The notes beneath the pieces are model-generated. The model saw nothing but the letters and a program-made list of their open reading frames with translations, did no database searches and was not told where the DNA came from. This document shows positions 1-10,660 of a stretch of 64,000 nt of DNA, piece by piece; position 1 is the first letter of the stretch, and every line of letters begins with the position of its first letter. The DNA is taken from the NCBI RefSeq assembly GCF_022539665.2, contig NC_081336.1:682001-746000 (forward strand), in the 5' to 3' direction. Origin of the DNA: Daphnia carinata. Its lineage: Eukaryota; Arthropoda; Branchiopoda; Diplostraca; Daphniidae. A program made the translations under genes and the position numbers.

Positions 1-569
1 TTTATAGCAGCACAATCAACAATCCTTTCTTCAAAACAGCCACGTTCACTCTAACTTCGACTGTTACCACCCTTGCTTCGATCGTCATTTGCGTACCAGC
101 CAACAACCTGGCCGCCAATCCGGCACCGGCTTGCGCTGGCCGCAAAAGACGTGGAATGGACGACAATGAAACCCACCAGTTCCCCATCTCTCCATCGGAA
201 ACTCTTAAGTATTACTATAATTCCATCTGTTTAAAAAAATGCAATCAAAACTCACGATGTTGGGTTTGATTTCGTAGGGTGACCCCAACAGCTGTCCCCT
301 CTCTAGAATTAGAAGCCCGTCAACTGTTTGCCGATGAGGAGAAGAACGAACACGAATTAATTTCATCAAAAGAGATCGTAAACAAATTCGTACCCGTAGA
401 GGCTGAAAAACCAAGAGAGAAACGTTTCTTCGGTGGTGGAATTGCGGCTTCTACTACGATCATTTCCTATTCGTTTATCGGAGCAACTGTGACGAGCACA
501 GTTCTCTTGGACCCGACAGCCGGTGGCCTTGCCGCTTGCTTACCAGCCGGCTATGTGGTCTGCGCATAA
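1..569 (+). CDS. secreted Thr-rich/paired-Cys family, member F1 (3' end only)
   Basis: Two exons are visible: 3-209 in frame (the gene starts before the window) and 278-569, joined across a 68-base GT-AG intron in phase 2. The first exon carries the family's Thr-rich stretch (TATFTLTSTVTTLAS), a Cys pair (ICVPANN ... PAC) and a basic GRKRR site. The second carries the second basic site PREKR, the segment FFGGGIAASTTIISYSF and the terminal motif ACLPAGYVVCA before the TAA stop. Order, intron position and intron phase match the six other copies in the window. A secreted, basic-site-processed protein is inferred. I do not recognise the family and assign no function. Confidence 0.8.
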
Positions 570-3261
570 AAACGTAAGCCGTTTTCTTTTTTTCTGACGT
601 AATTACAAGCTTTTTAATAAGACAAAGATTCACGCAAACTGGCCATCGTGTGTATGTTATGCAAATGTTGTTATACCACATTCCACCACTTGATTTTTGA
701 GACCCTAATTTGTATGCTATTCGTGTTATCTATTTTATTCAATGACTTGTTTACATCGGTGCTGGAATTGGGCAAGAACCGTTTGTGTTTTTGCATGACC
801 TTGTTCTTGGTTAAATAGATTTTTAGAAGCATTCATCCTTTTTGCATCGAATTGGCTTTTATTTTATACGTCTTCGTCAACGCCCTGCGTGATTGCGGGC
901 AGTAAACTGAACCGTCACGACCGCAAGCAAGTCTTTTGCTCTGCTTATACTAGACAACCAAACACTTAAAGAGTCAGCATAACCAACCTGCCCTCCACCT
1001 ACCAATCAGGTACGCCACCATCGTAACATTCGAATCCCGAACAATGTCTCTACAGATTTGAACCTAAAAATTTTTTTGGGGGAAAGAAAGAAAATGTTTG
1101 ATGCCTTGGCCATGAAATTTTTTTTTTACTACCCTGAAATGTTAAAAAGATAAAACAAGGTGTGACTTAAAAGAAAGGCTTTCGACGGGGAAGACGCGAC
1201 ACAATCAACGGAATGCTACTAGCCTAGCGGCTAGTTCAGTTTCCAGCACTGGTTCTAGCTGACGTATGATGTCAGTGTCGATCTTCGTAACATCATGAAT
1301 TGGGATTGTCCTTCCTTTTTCGTTCACGTACCCCGAAGGTAGGCCGTTCGTGATTCATCTGTGTAAATCTCCGTTTGTTATTAGTCAATGGCCCTTTGTT
1401 ATTGAAATGGCAAACACGCAGAGATCGTGCCGGCGAGAATTCGGATTTGCCAATAACAGGGAAGGGCGTGCCATCGACATGTTTACTCGAAGAAACGAAT
1501 GAAAAAATCGGCATTTTCTATTGTTGAAACATCGAGTGAAGGTTGTCTGTTGGCCCGGCAAATGGGCGCAATGGAATCGGACAAACCTCAAGGCCAGTAT
1601 CACTGATAAGTCTGATAACTTACTGCGACAGGTGTAAATCGTTTGAGTCTGTACGCCACGATTTGTTCCATCGTTTGAAAGACACGAGAACTTTACCCCA
1701 CTGGCAAAATTCTATCGGGCTGAATTGCTCATGTAATTATGTACTTCTGTTATTCATCAGAACGACGCAACCCAGGCAGCTCTGTTTTGGAACAATGAAA
1801 GCATTCATCTCGACCAAGCATGCATAACATACCGAAACATACTGGCGCAACAGCTCTAGAATATCAACGACAAAACAGGTTGCTTGGTTAAATAACTCGT
1901 TAACACAGTAAAAAAAATAATTCTTAAAAAAGTATTTTATTGCACAGATAGAACATAGAAGTAGGAATAATAATAATAATTAAAAAAAAAAAGCGAACGA
2001 TTTAAAAAGAAATGTAATGACGGCAACGCTTACAGGAAGTTAGGTGTGCACCTACCCCAAAAACTATCTGCGCGCCAGAACATGTTTTGTCTGCATCTGT
2101 TCGTCAGTGTGATCGGTGAGCATTCTACGTGTCTACTGTAAAATTCATGGCTTGGATTGAACGATTAGGCAAGTCATGGTGAATTATGGAAAAATAGTTT
2201 ACAGTTATAAATTCATTACCAGCTTGCCAGACTATGACTATGACACAAAAATGAGGCATGGCATTTAAAAGGGCAGTAGTCTTCTGTGAATCAACATCCA
2301 GCATGAGCTAAGTGAACTTAAAAAAATGAATCTTTTGTAACTGTTTATAAATTATATTTGAGTTGGTGGTGTCAATCACAGGATATTGGGTTCTGTTTCG
2401 CCGTTCTTGGACTGATACCATTCACAGCAGTAAAAAGGTAAATGACGACGAAGAGAGTGGCCTGGGTTGTGATCATTCATTTATTGTATTATATTTATAT
2501 TATTCATCAGCAAAATTGTTAATTTTTTTTTTTATTTTATGTTTTTAACAGTGTACCACATCATAAGTTATTGACCAAACAAAAACCTGATATGGTTGTA
2601 GAGAAACGAGCCATTTACTGTAATTGTGTGCAGGTTATCTGATCGGCCTTCTTCCATTGGAATTTCAACCCATTTTGTCTAGCTCAAACACATGGCTGGT
2701 TAATTGAAGCTTCATAAATTAATTTTTCTTTTTCTTTTGCATAGGCGTTGTGGATACTTGGGATATGAAAAATTGCACCTTCTGATGTGTCCGTAAAATG
2801 TGGCCTAGCCTATTTACATTTCCAGCACTTACCACATTGATCCTTACTTTGCTAATGGCATTGAACAGCAGTTACGTCAAATATAAGTAATGATATAGGA
2901 AGGTTTTCTTATAACCATATTTTTTCTTTTACAGATATGTGGTTTAAAGTTACCTCATTGACATTGTAAGTTGGACAATATGTATATTATTAAAGAAATG
3001 TTACACCACGGTACAAGCAGGGCAACGAAAAGCATAACAATTACTATTTATCGAATTTTAGTAGTTATCTATAAATTACAAACAAGAACATTATTTTAAA
3101 TAATTACAATTTTATTGCAGAACTAGGGGAATATTCCTGTAAAGTTGCAGCGTTGGCTCTCGCCATATGTAGGTAAATTTTATATCGCCGACAAGCTTTC
3201 ATTTAGCAGCAACATTCATAGGTAATTTCTATTTACATTTTTTTTTTTTTATTTTGTATCT
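570..3261. other. intergenic, no gene recognised
   Basis: AT-rich sequence with poly-A and poly-T runs. Short open frames here lack splice context or domain sense. A T11 run at 3240-3250 lies just beyond the 3' end of the CUB gene. I see nothing further to support. Confidence 0.5.
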
Positions 3262-4957
3262 TTATTTCTCCTGGTAATCTAGGCAGAATCCGACGTTGAG
3301 CGTGTCCGCCGGAGCCGGAAGAACATGGGTCGCGGCAGCCACGGCCGCTTCGGTGCTGTCAGTCCGGTAATTCATTTTGAATTATTTGATGGGAGCTGTC
3401 ACGCGTGATATTCAACCCAAAGTAAGTGTTTAATTCAAACGTTTTAATGCAAATTGAAATTGAAATTTACTGCAAACTTGGACGTTTGCGGCCGACCCAG
3501 AGGCTGCGGGATTGAGTGCGTTACCACGGTAACGGTCTGCCGCGATTCCTGCCGCATCTCGACCACCACCGATGAGCAAGAAATCGTACATGCAGGTGGC
3601 TGTAGTGACGCCATTCACCACAGCACTAATGCCAACTCTGGAGAGAAGGGCAGCAGCAGCGGTAGCTTGTGCGGTTGCAAGAGCGGCTGTGGGACGTGCG
3701 GTGGCAGCAGCCAATGTTGCTGCCGTAGCAGTAGCAATGTTAGCTTGGGCAACTGCTACTGCTGTTGTGGCTGTCGCGACTGCAATGGCGGCGGTAGCAG
3801 CGGCAGTGCTTGTCGGTGTTGTAATAGAAAAGGCACTATGGTGACAGTACAAGCTGATAAGCATACTTTCGTTGCTCGCTAGACGTAAATAGATTTTTAA
3901 TCAGTTAAGGTGAAATTAATGGATATTCTTCTTTAGTAGGAATTGATTAGCAAAACTGATCCGTACCTGTCCTGAAAGCAGTTCAGTCCTGAAGCAAATG
4001 TTGTAGTTTTGGTTGTTGACTTGGCTGATGGTGGTAGTAGTGACGTCTTGCCAGTTAAATGATTTAACTTTATCTGAACTCGCGGTGTAGTATTGCAGGC
4101 AATCAGGAGGAGCTTAGGAAAACAATAAAGGTAACAGACGTAATTTATGTTAGTCGTTTTAGCTATGCTAATCTGAAAACCAGTGATGGCGTCTGTGAAG
4201 AAAGGTAGCACATAAATTTCGAATATTTAAAAGGCTAACAATTAAAGAGTTTTTGAACTCATTGACGCTGCAAACTTTCCCCAGGACGCAGGATCCACTT
4301 GGTTTGCCTCGAAACAGGGAACAGGCTGATCCTGGAACGCCAATTCCTGCTTCGCCGCTGGAAGACGTGCATCCGTCGAAGTCGTCGAGAGGACTATCGA
4401 AATTGGGATTGTATGTAATAGGAATTCTGTTTGCTAAACTGTTAAAGGGCCTCCACGTATTCGCTGGAGTTAATCGGTTGTTGAAGAGGACCGTGTTAAT
4501 CAGATTGGTGCCCAAGCCACTGAGGGCCAAACGTCCTTCCACTTTGTTGTTTTCTTCACGGAGATTGCCTGAATGTTAAATTATCAAGTTAATGCTTTGA
4601 CACGGAGATAGTAATTTAGCTGAACTTGCCGTTAAGAAGGTATTTACTGAACTGATTTCCGTGAGATTTCCAATTGCTGGAAGGTGTACGCCCTTCGTAA
4701 AGACTTTCTTGCTCTACGAAACGACGTTTGTAATTGAAAACTCGTGACATTAACCGTTAACATTTCTTACCTAGAAGCAGGATTCATCTGGTGGTAATGA
4801 AAATTCCAGCGATGTGGGGTAAGACCTAAGCCATCGGTAAAGTATTCGTCCAATTGTTGGGTAATTGCTGACTGGGTTTCTTCGTTATCACCGTGCCAAC
4901 CTCGACAATTTGCAACGTCAGAATGGTATAGATTGATAGCCAGACTTTCTGCATTTT
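3262..4957 (-). pseudogene. CUB-domain secreted protein, frame-disrupted
   Basis: Reading leftward, a signal-peptide ATG at 4957 (MQKVWLSIYTILTLQIVEVG) lies behind a TATA box. It is followed by exons near 4957-4773, 4267-4568 (GSACSLFRGKPSGSCVLGKVC), 3967-4112 (PPDCLQYYTASSDKVKSFNW ... NQNYNICFRTE), 3471-3881 (an Ala-rich run, then DFLLIGGG ... ADRYRGNALNP ... VQVC) and 3262-3395 (NYRTDSTEA ... NVGFCLDYQEK, TAA). This order is that of arthropod secreted CUB proteins. Three things conflict with an intact gene: the signal-peptide frame meets TAG before the next good frame, exon phases do not join around 4700 and 3881, and an in-frame stop lies at 3382-3384. The second CUB half also has Arg where the family usually has Cys (DRYRGN). 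A decaying copy is most likely; assembly indels are the alternative. Confidence 0.55.
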
Positions 4958-5060
4958 CCCTAGTTTAAAACTTGATTTCTTCCGCTTCTGTTTAAAAAAC
5001 GTTGTATACTCAGCAACGTGGTTTATCAGCAACTTGCGAAATATCGTGTAGCTTACTTCT

Positions 5061-5070
5061 CCTTATATAC
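5061..5070 (-). promoter_or_regulatory. TATA box of the CUB gene
   Basis: GTATATAAGG reads on the minus strand about 105 bases upstream of the ATG at 4957, leaving a short 5' UTR. It supports that ATG as the true start even though the frame later breaks. Confidence 0.55.
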
Positions 5071-6099
5071 TCGAGTGCATACGTATCGCCCGCTCGTCAT
5101 CGTAAAACATCTCAGTAATAGATACGAAAAGGTGCTTGTGCCGAATGCATTGTCAACGAACAGACCTTATTTGACTTGGTCTAACCAAATTATGACTCTT
5201 GAGATTCATATTCCTCATCCTTGTAGATCGGCATGATTTCTTGCATCCTTTTTACTGCGACTTACTGTTGAATATCGTTTGCGTTTAGCATTTTTTTTTC
5301 TTGTTTATATAGCTCAACCGTGAAGATTAGGTTGCCTTTCTGTTTTCAGATGAAGATGAGGAACGTTCCTTTTGAATTGAAAGCTAGAAAGTTAACAAAA
5401 GCTGGAAAAATTCTATCCATCTAATATTAGAAATTAGGAATGCTATCGGTAGAAACAAGCTTTCTAGTGCCAGTACGCTGCCCTAACATTAAACTTACAC
5501 TAAAAGTACACCGCTCTGTGAAGAATAAAAGCAAAGTTTTAAATCAATGGCAAAATTTTTATATTCCTGCGTGAAGCTTAAAATTAAAATACGGTTGTTT
5601 ACAAACAAAATTATCCGCCAACACAATTGCACAATTATTCAATATATTTCAAAACAGCTTGTCTAACTTATGTTCTCGGCAAAACACGAAATTTGTTGAA
5701 AATGATTGTTAATAATCTTACGAATAAAAAAATCGTATTTATTGAATTCAATATTAGTTCAAAAGTTGCAAATACCTAAATTGTAAAACTTGTATTTTTT
5801 ATTGTTTGGATATTGGAAGTTTTTCGCTTGTTGAAGTTTTCTGTGTGTTATGTGTACAATTTTATTGTCACAAGGTCTTTTGATGTTTGAATGGTATATA
5901 GGTACTGGTTTGGTGGCAACTATTTCGTAATTTATACCCGTTAACATTAGAAGAACCTGATTACATTTTATTATTGTAACATGTGTATTATGATTAACTG
6001 AGAAGCTTTTACATAATCATTTGAAACATTTTATTACAACTCAAACATGTACACAATTGACACCAGAAATACTAACTATAGACACTAACTGAATTTTCA
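5071..6099. other. intergenic, AT-rich
   Basis: No domain-bearing frame or splice pattern was seen. The segment from about 5500 is strongly AT-rich and leads into the tRNA-like array. Confidence 0.5.
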
Positions 6100-6169
6100 G
6101 TGACTATTGAGTGTCGAACCCTAATATTCAGCATAGCTTGCCGATGCTCAACCCTTGAGCTATAATCAC
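6100..6169 (-). other. tRNA-like element, type 1 copy a
   Basis: A 70-base unit on the minus strand. The outer 7-bp acceptor-like stem (gtgatta with tagtcac) closes fully with one G-U pair. The A-box-like TAGCTCAAGGGTTGAGC gives a 4-bp D stem, a 5-bp anticodon stem (tcggc with gctga) closes, and GGTTCGAC gives a T-loop/B-box. The anticodon loop lacks the universal U33, so this is not a normal decoding tRNA. Its closest relative is the plus-strand unit at 8030-8099. Confidence 0.6.
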
Positions 6170-6273
6170 ATACAAATTCTCTCTTTTTTACCTTGAGTCA
6201 ACGCACAATAATGTTGAGTAGTAAATGTATATCGTTTCGTCATACTATTGGTTAGACTGCATTAATTCTGACA

Positions 6274-6343
6274 AGTGTCATAGCTTGTGTGTATAGCATC
6301 CGCCTACGATGGCAAATGACTAAGGTTCCAATCTAGTCAAAGG
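6274..6343 (+). repeat. tRNA-like element, type 2 copy a (degenerate)
   Basis: Shares the pattern agtgtca-tagctt-tgt-...-tccgcctacgat-...-aggttccaatctagtc with the units at 6464, 6658 and 7854 (minus). A CTACGA-type anticodon loop and a worn B-box suggest descent from a tRNA-Arg(ACG)-like ancestor. The stems are mostly broken. Confidence 0.4.
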
Positions 6344-6463
6344 ATATAAGTATCTGTAAGCTAACATTTTGAAATATATATATTTGTTGTGTCTCATATT
6401 ATTGGAAATATGTTATAGATGACGATTCGCTATATTATTAATTAGTAAGATACATCGTCGTAC

Positions 6464-6533
6464 AAGTAACATAGCATATATGTAAAGTGTCTGGCTGCGA
6501 TGACAGTAAACTAAGGTTCAAACCCAGTCAAAC
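6464..6533 (+). repeat. tRNA-like element, type 2 copy b (degenerate)
   Basis: Aligns to the other type 2 copies through ATAGC, GTGTCTGGCTGCGATG and AGGTTCAAACCCAGTC. The B-box is the best-preserved part. Confidence 0.4.
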
Positions 6534-6657
6534 GAAAAAAGCATCGACAATTAAGCAACGTTGTCAATTTAATATGTTTGTTGTGCCACATATTTTTGAA
6601 ATTGTGTAATAGATAACAGGTAGCTAGACTATTTGTTATTCTATTCTTGAATGTATA

Positions 6658-6728
6658 AGTGTTATAGCTTATGCGTATAATGTCCGTCTGCGGTACCAGA
6701 AGACTTGAGTTTCAAATCCAGTCCAAGG
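6658..6728 (+). repeat. tRNA-like element, type 2 copy c (degenerate)
   Basis: Contains TTATAGCTTATGCGTA, TGTCCGTCTGCGGTA and GAGTTTCAAATCCAGTCC in the same order and spacing as the other type 2 copies. Confidence 0.4.
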
Positions 6729-6819
6729 ATATAAATATCTGCAAGCAATCATTTTTGTGATTTTCATTATTAATTGTGTAAATATGTTGTCTTTAATAGA
6801 TTCTGAAAAACAGCCAAGG

Positions 6820-6890
6820 ATGTTCATGGCTCAGTGGTTGAGCATCGGCATTGTACGCCGAAGGTTAAGGGTTCAAGTCCCAAACGAATT
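6820..6890 (+). other. tRNA-like element, TGT anticodon-like loop
   Basis: A TGGCTCAGTGGTTGAGCA A-box/D arm, a perfect 5-bp anticodon stem (tcggc with gccga) around loop attgtac (U33 present, TGT in the anticodon position) and GGGTTCAAGTCCC. The acceptor stem does not pair, so this is a tRNA-derived relic or tRNA-like RNA. Confidence 0.45.
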
Positions 6891-7189
6891 AAATGAATAT
6901 GATTGTTTAAATTGAAACAAAATGTAAACAAATATATGCATTCAAATATGTAAAGCACCACACAAATGTTTTCCAAATATTGGAATAGATGTGCATCACT
7001 ATGATCTATCTAGAAAGAACTTAATGCCTACGATTAAACTCCGTTGTAAGACATATCAGTTTCTAAATACTCGGTAAGTGAGAAACACAACTTATTTATT
7101 AAAATTTGTTGCTGGTTACGAGATTAACTGTTAGTAAAATATCCGTTCGCGTGCTTCGCACGAAGTTTCCCAACCCGACTGGCCCCGTG

Positions 7190-7310
7190 GAATCGTGACA
7201 CCTGGGAAGTTTGGAAGCCTGTGGAATCGGAAACCTGGCTGGGAATCGAACCAGGAACCTTCGAGTTGGGAAGCGGACGCCTTGCCTTTCTGGCACCTGC
7301 CCCCCTATAT
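7190..7310 (-). repeat. tRNA-derived SINE-like segment
   Basis: On the minus strand a tRNA-like head (GCCAGAAAGGCAAGGCGTCC, then CCTGGTTCGATTCCCAG as B-box) runs into a GC-rich body continuing to about 7145. This GC-rich block stands out in very AT-rich surroundings. I did not find a target-site duplication. Confidence 0.4.
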
Positions 7311-7390
7311 CCCCCCAATGGGATTTGGTTTTCTATTGACTCGCGCTCACGATCACATTAATGTGTTGAAGTCTTAAACTTTATGGAAGT

Positions 7391-7464
7391 GTGACAAGTA
7401 GCTCAATGGTAGAGCATCAGCCTAGCAAGCTGATATATGTGGGTTCGAATCCCATCTAAGTGCC
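7391..7464 (+). other. tRNA-like element, AGC (Ala) anticodon loop
   Basis: The D arm GCTC-AATGGTA-GAGC, a perfect 5-bp anticodon stem (tcagc with gctga) around ctagcaa (U33, AGC) and a 5-bp T stem (gtggg with cccat) around TTCGAAT are intact. Only the acceptor stem fails to pair (about 2 of 7). It is the most tRNA-like interior in the array; a real tRNA-Ala is unlikely without an acceptor stem. Confidence 0.45.
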
Positions 7465-7699
7465 ATGAATAATGTAGTTACCTGTACTGATATGTCAATA
7501 ATTTTATAAATATAATTGTTTGAAATCAACAAATTGATTTCTCAACCAGTATTACCATTTCAATTCTCAGCATTATTACTGCTTCAAGTAACGTCTTATG
7601 TAGATAATTTTAGATGTAATTCCAATTAGAATCAATGTGTCTGCCTTTGGTATTGATGCATATCAATTGCAATGTTGGGAATCTTAAATTACCTGGTTG

Positions 7700-7769
7700 A
7701 ACTCTAATGGGGATCGATCCCCATACATTCGCCTTACGAAACCGATGCTCTACCGTTGAGCCATGAGTT
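7700..7769 (-). other. tRNA-like element, CGT anticodon-like loop
   Basis: A 70-base unit. The D arm GCTC-AACGGTA-GAGC is intact, the acceptor-like ends pair at 5 of 7 (aactcat with tagagtt), and the loop ttcgtaa has U33. The T arm is an almost perfect palindrome (ATGGGGATCGATCCCCAT). Confidence 0.45.
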
Positions 7770-7853
7770 ACAATATACGGAAACCATTTTTGCAAGTAGT
7801 CTCAGGACATCCTATTTTACATATTCAATAAAATGGTAACCAATTGACCTATT

Positions 7854-7924
7854 GGCTTGGACTGGATTCGAACTTCAGCCTTCTGCTTCCGTAGCCGGAC
7901 ACTCTACACATAAGCTATGACACT
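7854..7924 (-). repeat. tRNA-like element, type 2 copy d
   Basis: Minus-strand copy of type 2, the least worn one: GTGTCATAGCTTATGTG, GTCCGGCTACGGAAGC and GAAGTTCGAATCCAGTCC. It shows the ACG-centred loop most clearly. Confidence 0.45.
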
Positions 7925-8029
7925 TATGCAACCGGTTATCAGATTGACATATACTATTGCGAGGCGACAAACATTGACTATACAAAATTATCGTGCATTG
8001 TTTAAAGGTATAAAAGAGAAAATTTGTAT

Positions 8030-8099
8030 GTGACTATAGCTCAATGGTTGAGCATTGGCGAGCAATGCCGAATATCAGGGTTCGATACCCAATAGTTAC
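8030..8099 (+). other. tRNA-like element, type 1 copy b
   Basis: A 70-base unit homologous to 6100-6169 on the other strand. The acceptor-like ends gtgacta and tagttac pair at all seven positions with one G-U, and the base differences from copy a keep pairing at both changed positions. The D stem is 4 bp and the anticodon stem 5 bp (ttggc with gccga, one G-U). The T stem is weak and U33 is absent. Confidence 0.6.
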
Positions 8100-8466
8100 T
8101 GAGAATTAAAAGTAAAATCAGTTACAATTACATCAAAACGGATTGCAGTCCATAACTACTATGAAACATAAATTGATTATTCCAATGTCAACGGTGATTA
8201 ATTACAAAATAATCCTTACAAAATTAGTACATACAATTCTTAATAACGTGGAATGCAACCACAGGAACGAGAACAGATCTCAAAAATGCTATTCGTCCAG
8301 CGGCAGCAGCAGCAGTAAGAAAATTGTAAGCAGCGAATCAGAAAGGTAGCAAAATAAGAGATAAATTTTGCGTTTAAAAAAAAATAAGAAATTTATTTTC
8401 AATTCTCCACACAAATAAACGAATTTGCAACTTTTGAAAGGAAAAATAACCCTCTCAAAAGTTGCC
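8100..8466. other. intergenic
   Basis: AT-rich with an AGCAGC run near 8303-8315. No gene seen. Confidence 0.4.
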
Positions 8467-8741
8467 GTCAACCAAGGCAGGGGGAGACACTGCCTTGTTT
8501 GACCCACCGGGGAGATTACCCGGTGCTTGGCTAAGAGAAGCCGGAAGAAGAGCCGAAGATTTGGAACATTTTTACAGGAGCGATTAACCTTTAATTCGGA
8601 TTTGTGGGTAGCCACGTCGCCCTCCGTGAACACTTCATCGGACTAAGCAGACCTCCCACGTCCCCTTTCCGGCCAGAGCCCTCCAAACCTCGGTATATGT
8701 TATTTTTATATATACCGTACAGTAGGGGCATGACCCCCTAC
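8467..8741. repeat. cluster of stable hairpins
   Basis: Four clear stem-loops in 275 bases: 8467-8503 (8 bp plus 5 bp with a small bulge), 8505-8525 (perfect 7 bp, caccggg with cccggtg), 8691-8717 (8 bp, cggtatat with atataccg) and 8722-8741 (7 bp, gtagggg with cccctac). The block is GC-rich against AT-rich flanks. It could be an intron of the small gene at its right, a transposon end or a structured RNA. Confidence 0.5.
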
Positions 8742-8811
8742 GGGCTTATTATGAGTCAAGGGGAAACGGGGCCACAGAAAGAAGGGAGCCCAGATATGCA
8801 CTTTAATTTCT

Positions 8812-9001
8812 TTATAAGAATACCATAATGTGACGGAACGTAAATGGGCCATGGCAATTTCTGGCAACGCTTCCATCGGCTATCTGTTTCAAAACGCTCC
8901 TCCTCAACGAACTTAACCCTTTCCGAACGGCTGCCATTATGTATCTATGTAAGGAAAATAAAAACATTAGTTAGCGTTATTTTTTGTTTCACTAACTTAC
9001 A
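8812..9001 (-). CDS. possible small gene with Arg-rich leader
   Basis: On the minus strand a good intron (donor GTAAGT starting at 9000, acceptor TTTCCTTACATAG ending at 8945) joins a 5' exon to an ATG at 8937. The open frame begins MAAVRKGLSSLRRSVLKQ, an Arg-rich amphipathic start resembling a mitochondrial targeting leader, and stops at 8812-8814 after about 41 codons. Alternatively it may splice at GTATTC (8823) into an open segment near 8585-8646 (FTEGDVATHKSELK). No family was recognised. It may be a retained fragment of an older gene. Confidence 0.3.
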
Positions 9002-10209
9002 ATAACCCAAAAGACTTCGGACAGGAGATTTCGGGAGGCCCTTTTGAAGGCCAAACACTGTTCAACAGATATGGATGCAGTTGCGAATCAAGTTTGGAAA
9101 CTAAATTCCTGTAAAAAGTAATACAACATGGGAAACTCAACTTATATGTTATATGTTCAATACATAACACTACCATTTGCTTTTTTCGTTAGAAATCAAT
9201 AGAATCTTTCCATTACTCCGCCATCGCATTGCTATAAACGGGAATCCTCAATCCTGTAATGTTTTAAAATCATAGCTATATTATGACTCCTTTAAAACGT
9301 AAAAACAGTTCTAATACATATTAACAACATCATACACTGTACATGGCGCTGAAATATGTTCTTGGAGCTACACAAAACAAATCTACCACCACCAACTTTT
9401 AGTATTTCTTAAGTTACCTGACAATATAAGCATACCAAACAATTACTTTATTAATACAATAATGGTTTTGTCAAATACTTTACAAATCTTTTTCAAATCT
9501 TTCCAATGGAACTCAATGGCATTGAATACCAAGGCATTGAATGTTTTTTAACCATAAACCAGTTATATGCACGTCCTCAAGAGTCATCTTAAGCAAAGCC
9601 ATGTATCCAAAAATGTCAAGTGATTTTTTTCCTGTTGCTTCGATGTAAGTTTGACAACAGTTTAGCTAATATTACTATTTGTCATAGAGCTGCATGTGAA
9701 AGCCAAAAACACTGGTCATAAGTAATAGTAAGCTTGTTTACATAAAGCCAGCATTACACAGATCAGCAGAAAGAGCAGAAATTTCAACAACTTTCAATTA
9801 GAATTTTAGTTCAGGAATTGACATGTGTACGAAGCACACTATAGGTTGCTGATATGGCCCATAGCTGACGAAAAGAAAACATGGTTTGACAGCAAATAGA
9901 GCCCGGTAGAAATAATGTGCAAATATTCTTTACCATTCCAGTGATTTCTTGCCCTTTGTTTTGAGAACTTTTCCCCAGCAATCTTGTTTGTTGAAGTCAG
10001 CAATTGTCTGAGGCCAATTGGCCAAATCGATTCATCACAGTTGTTTAAACAATCAGGAGTTGTTAATAATTATTAAAGATAGCACAGATCGCACACTTGT
10101 CTAGATTTTTACCGATGCAAGCAGACAACATTCAAATTCTTTCGTGTTTTCTTTTTTTTTTTTTTAAGACAAACTCGTCAAACAGGAAACTGAAACCGAA
10201 AACATTGGA
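9002..10209. other. intergenic
   Basis: AT-rich sequence; no coding or repeat feature that I can support. Confidence 0.4.
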
Positions 10210-10245
10210 GATACTAAATGTTAGGAGCTCCTAACATTTAGTATC
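10210..10245. repeat. perfect 36-base palindrome
   Basis: The left arm GATACTAAATGTTAGGAG is followed directly by its exact reverse complement with no spacer (centre 10227/10228). Pairing stops at 10209/10246 (A opposite A). Confidence 0.85.
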
Positions 10246-10570
10246 ATCATCAGCTCCAGTCTTGAGAGGTAGCGCCTTTAATTGTTTCAATGTGGATTGT
10301 CACTATATGGTGATACACGAATTCTGTTAAATTCCCCAATTAAACGGTTAACTAGAGAACAGGAGTTGGATATTACAAAATGGCTAATAACGTTCTATAA
10401 AATAGTGTTCCCCAACAAATTAACCGTTTTTTAAACAAAATGAAATAAAGTGTTGTTACCTGTTAGCACACTTTGCTCATTTAGTTTTTAAAAACTATTT
10501 ATTTCGAAAGCTATATGCCAGACGAAAAAAATAACTACATTTTTGTGATTGTCGTTCAATTTTGAATCTA

Positions 10571-10660
10571 AATAATGTATTTTCAACGAAATCTAGAATT
10601 TTGCGAAAAATGAAAAAGTGGGAAGGCTATAGCCTTCTCACTTTTGTCAAAATCTACCAA
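10571..10660. repeat. palindromic repeat unit, copy 1
   Basis: Contains TATTTTCAACGAAATCTAGA, then a 32-base palindrome centred at 10629/10630 (AAAAGTGGGAAGGCTA plus its complement, one G-T). The unit recurs about 320 bases to the right. Confidence 0.6.

Noticed and set aside
7391-7464. Functional tRNA-Ala(AGC)
   Set aside because: D, anticodon and T arms are good but the acceptor stem pairs at only about 2 of 7, so I list it as tRNA-like only.
6100-8099. CRISPR-like array from the spaced repeats
   Set aside because: The units are tRNA-like, on both strands and irregularly spaced, in a eukaryotic sequence.
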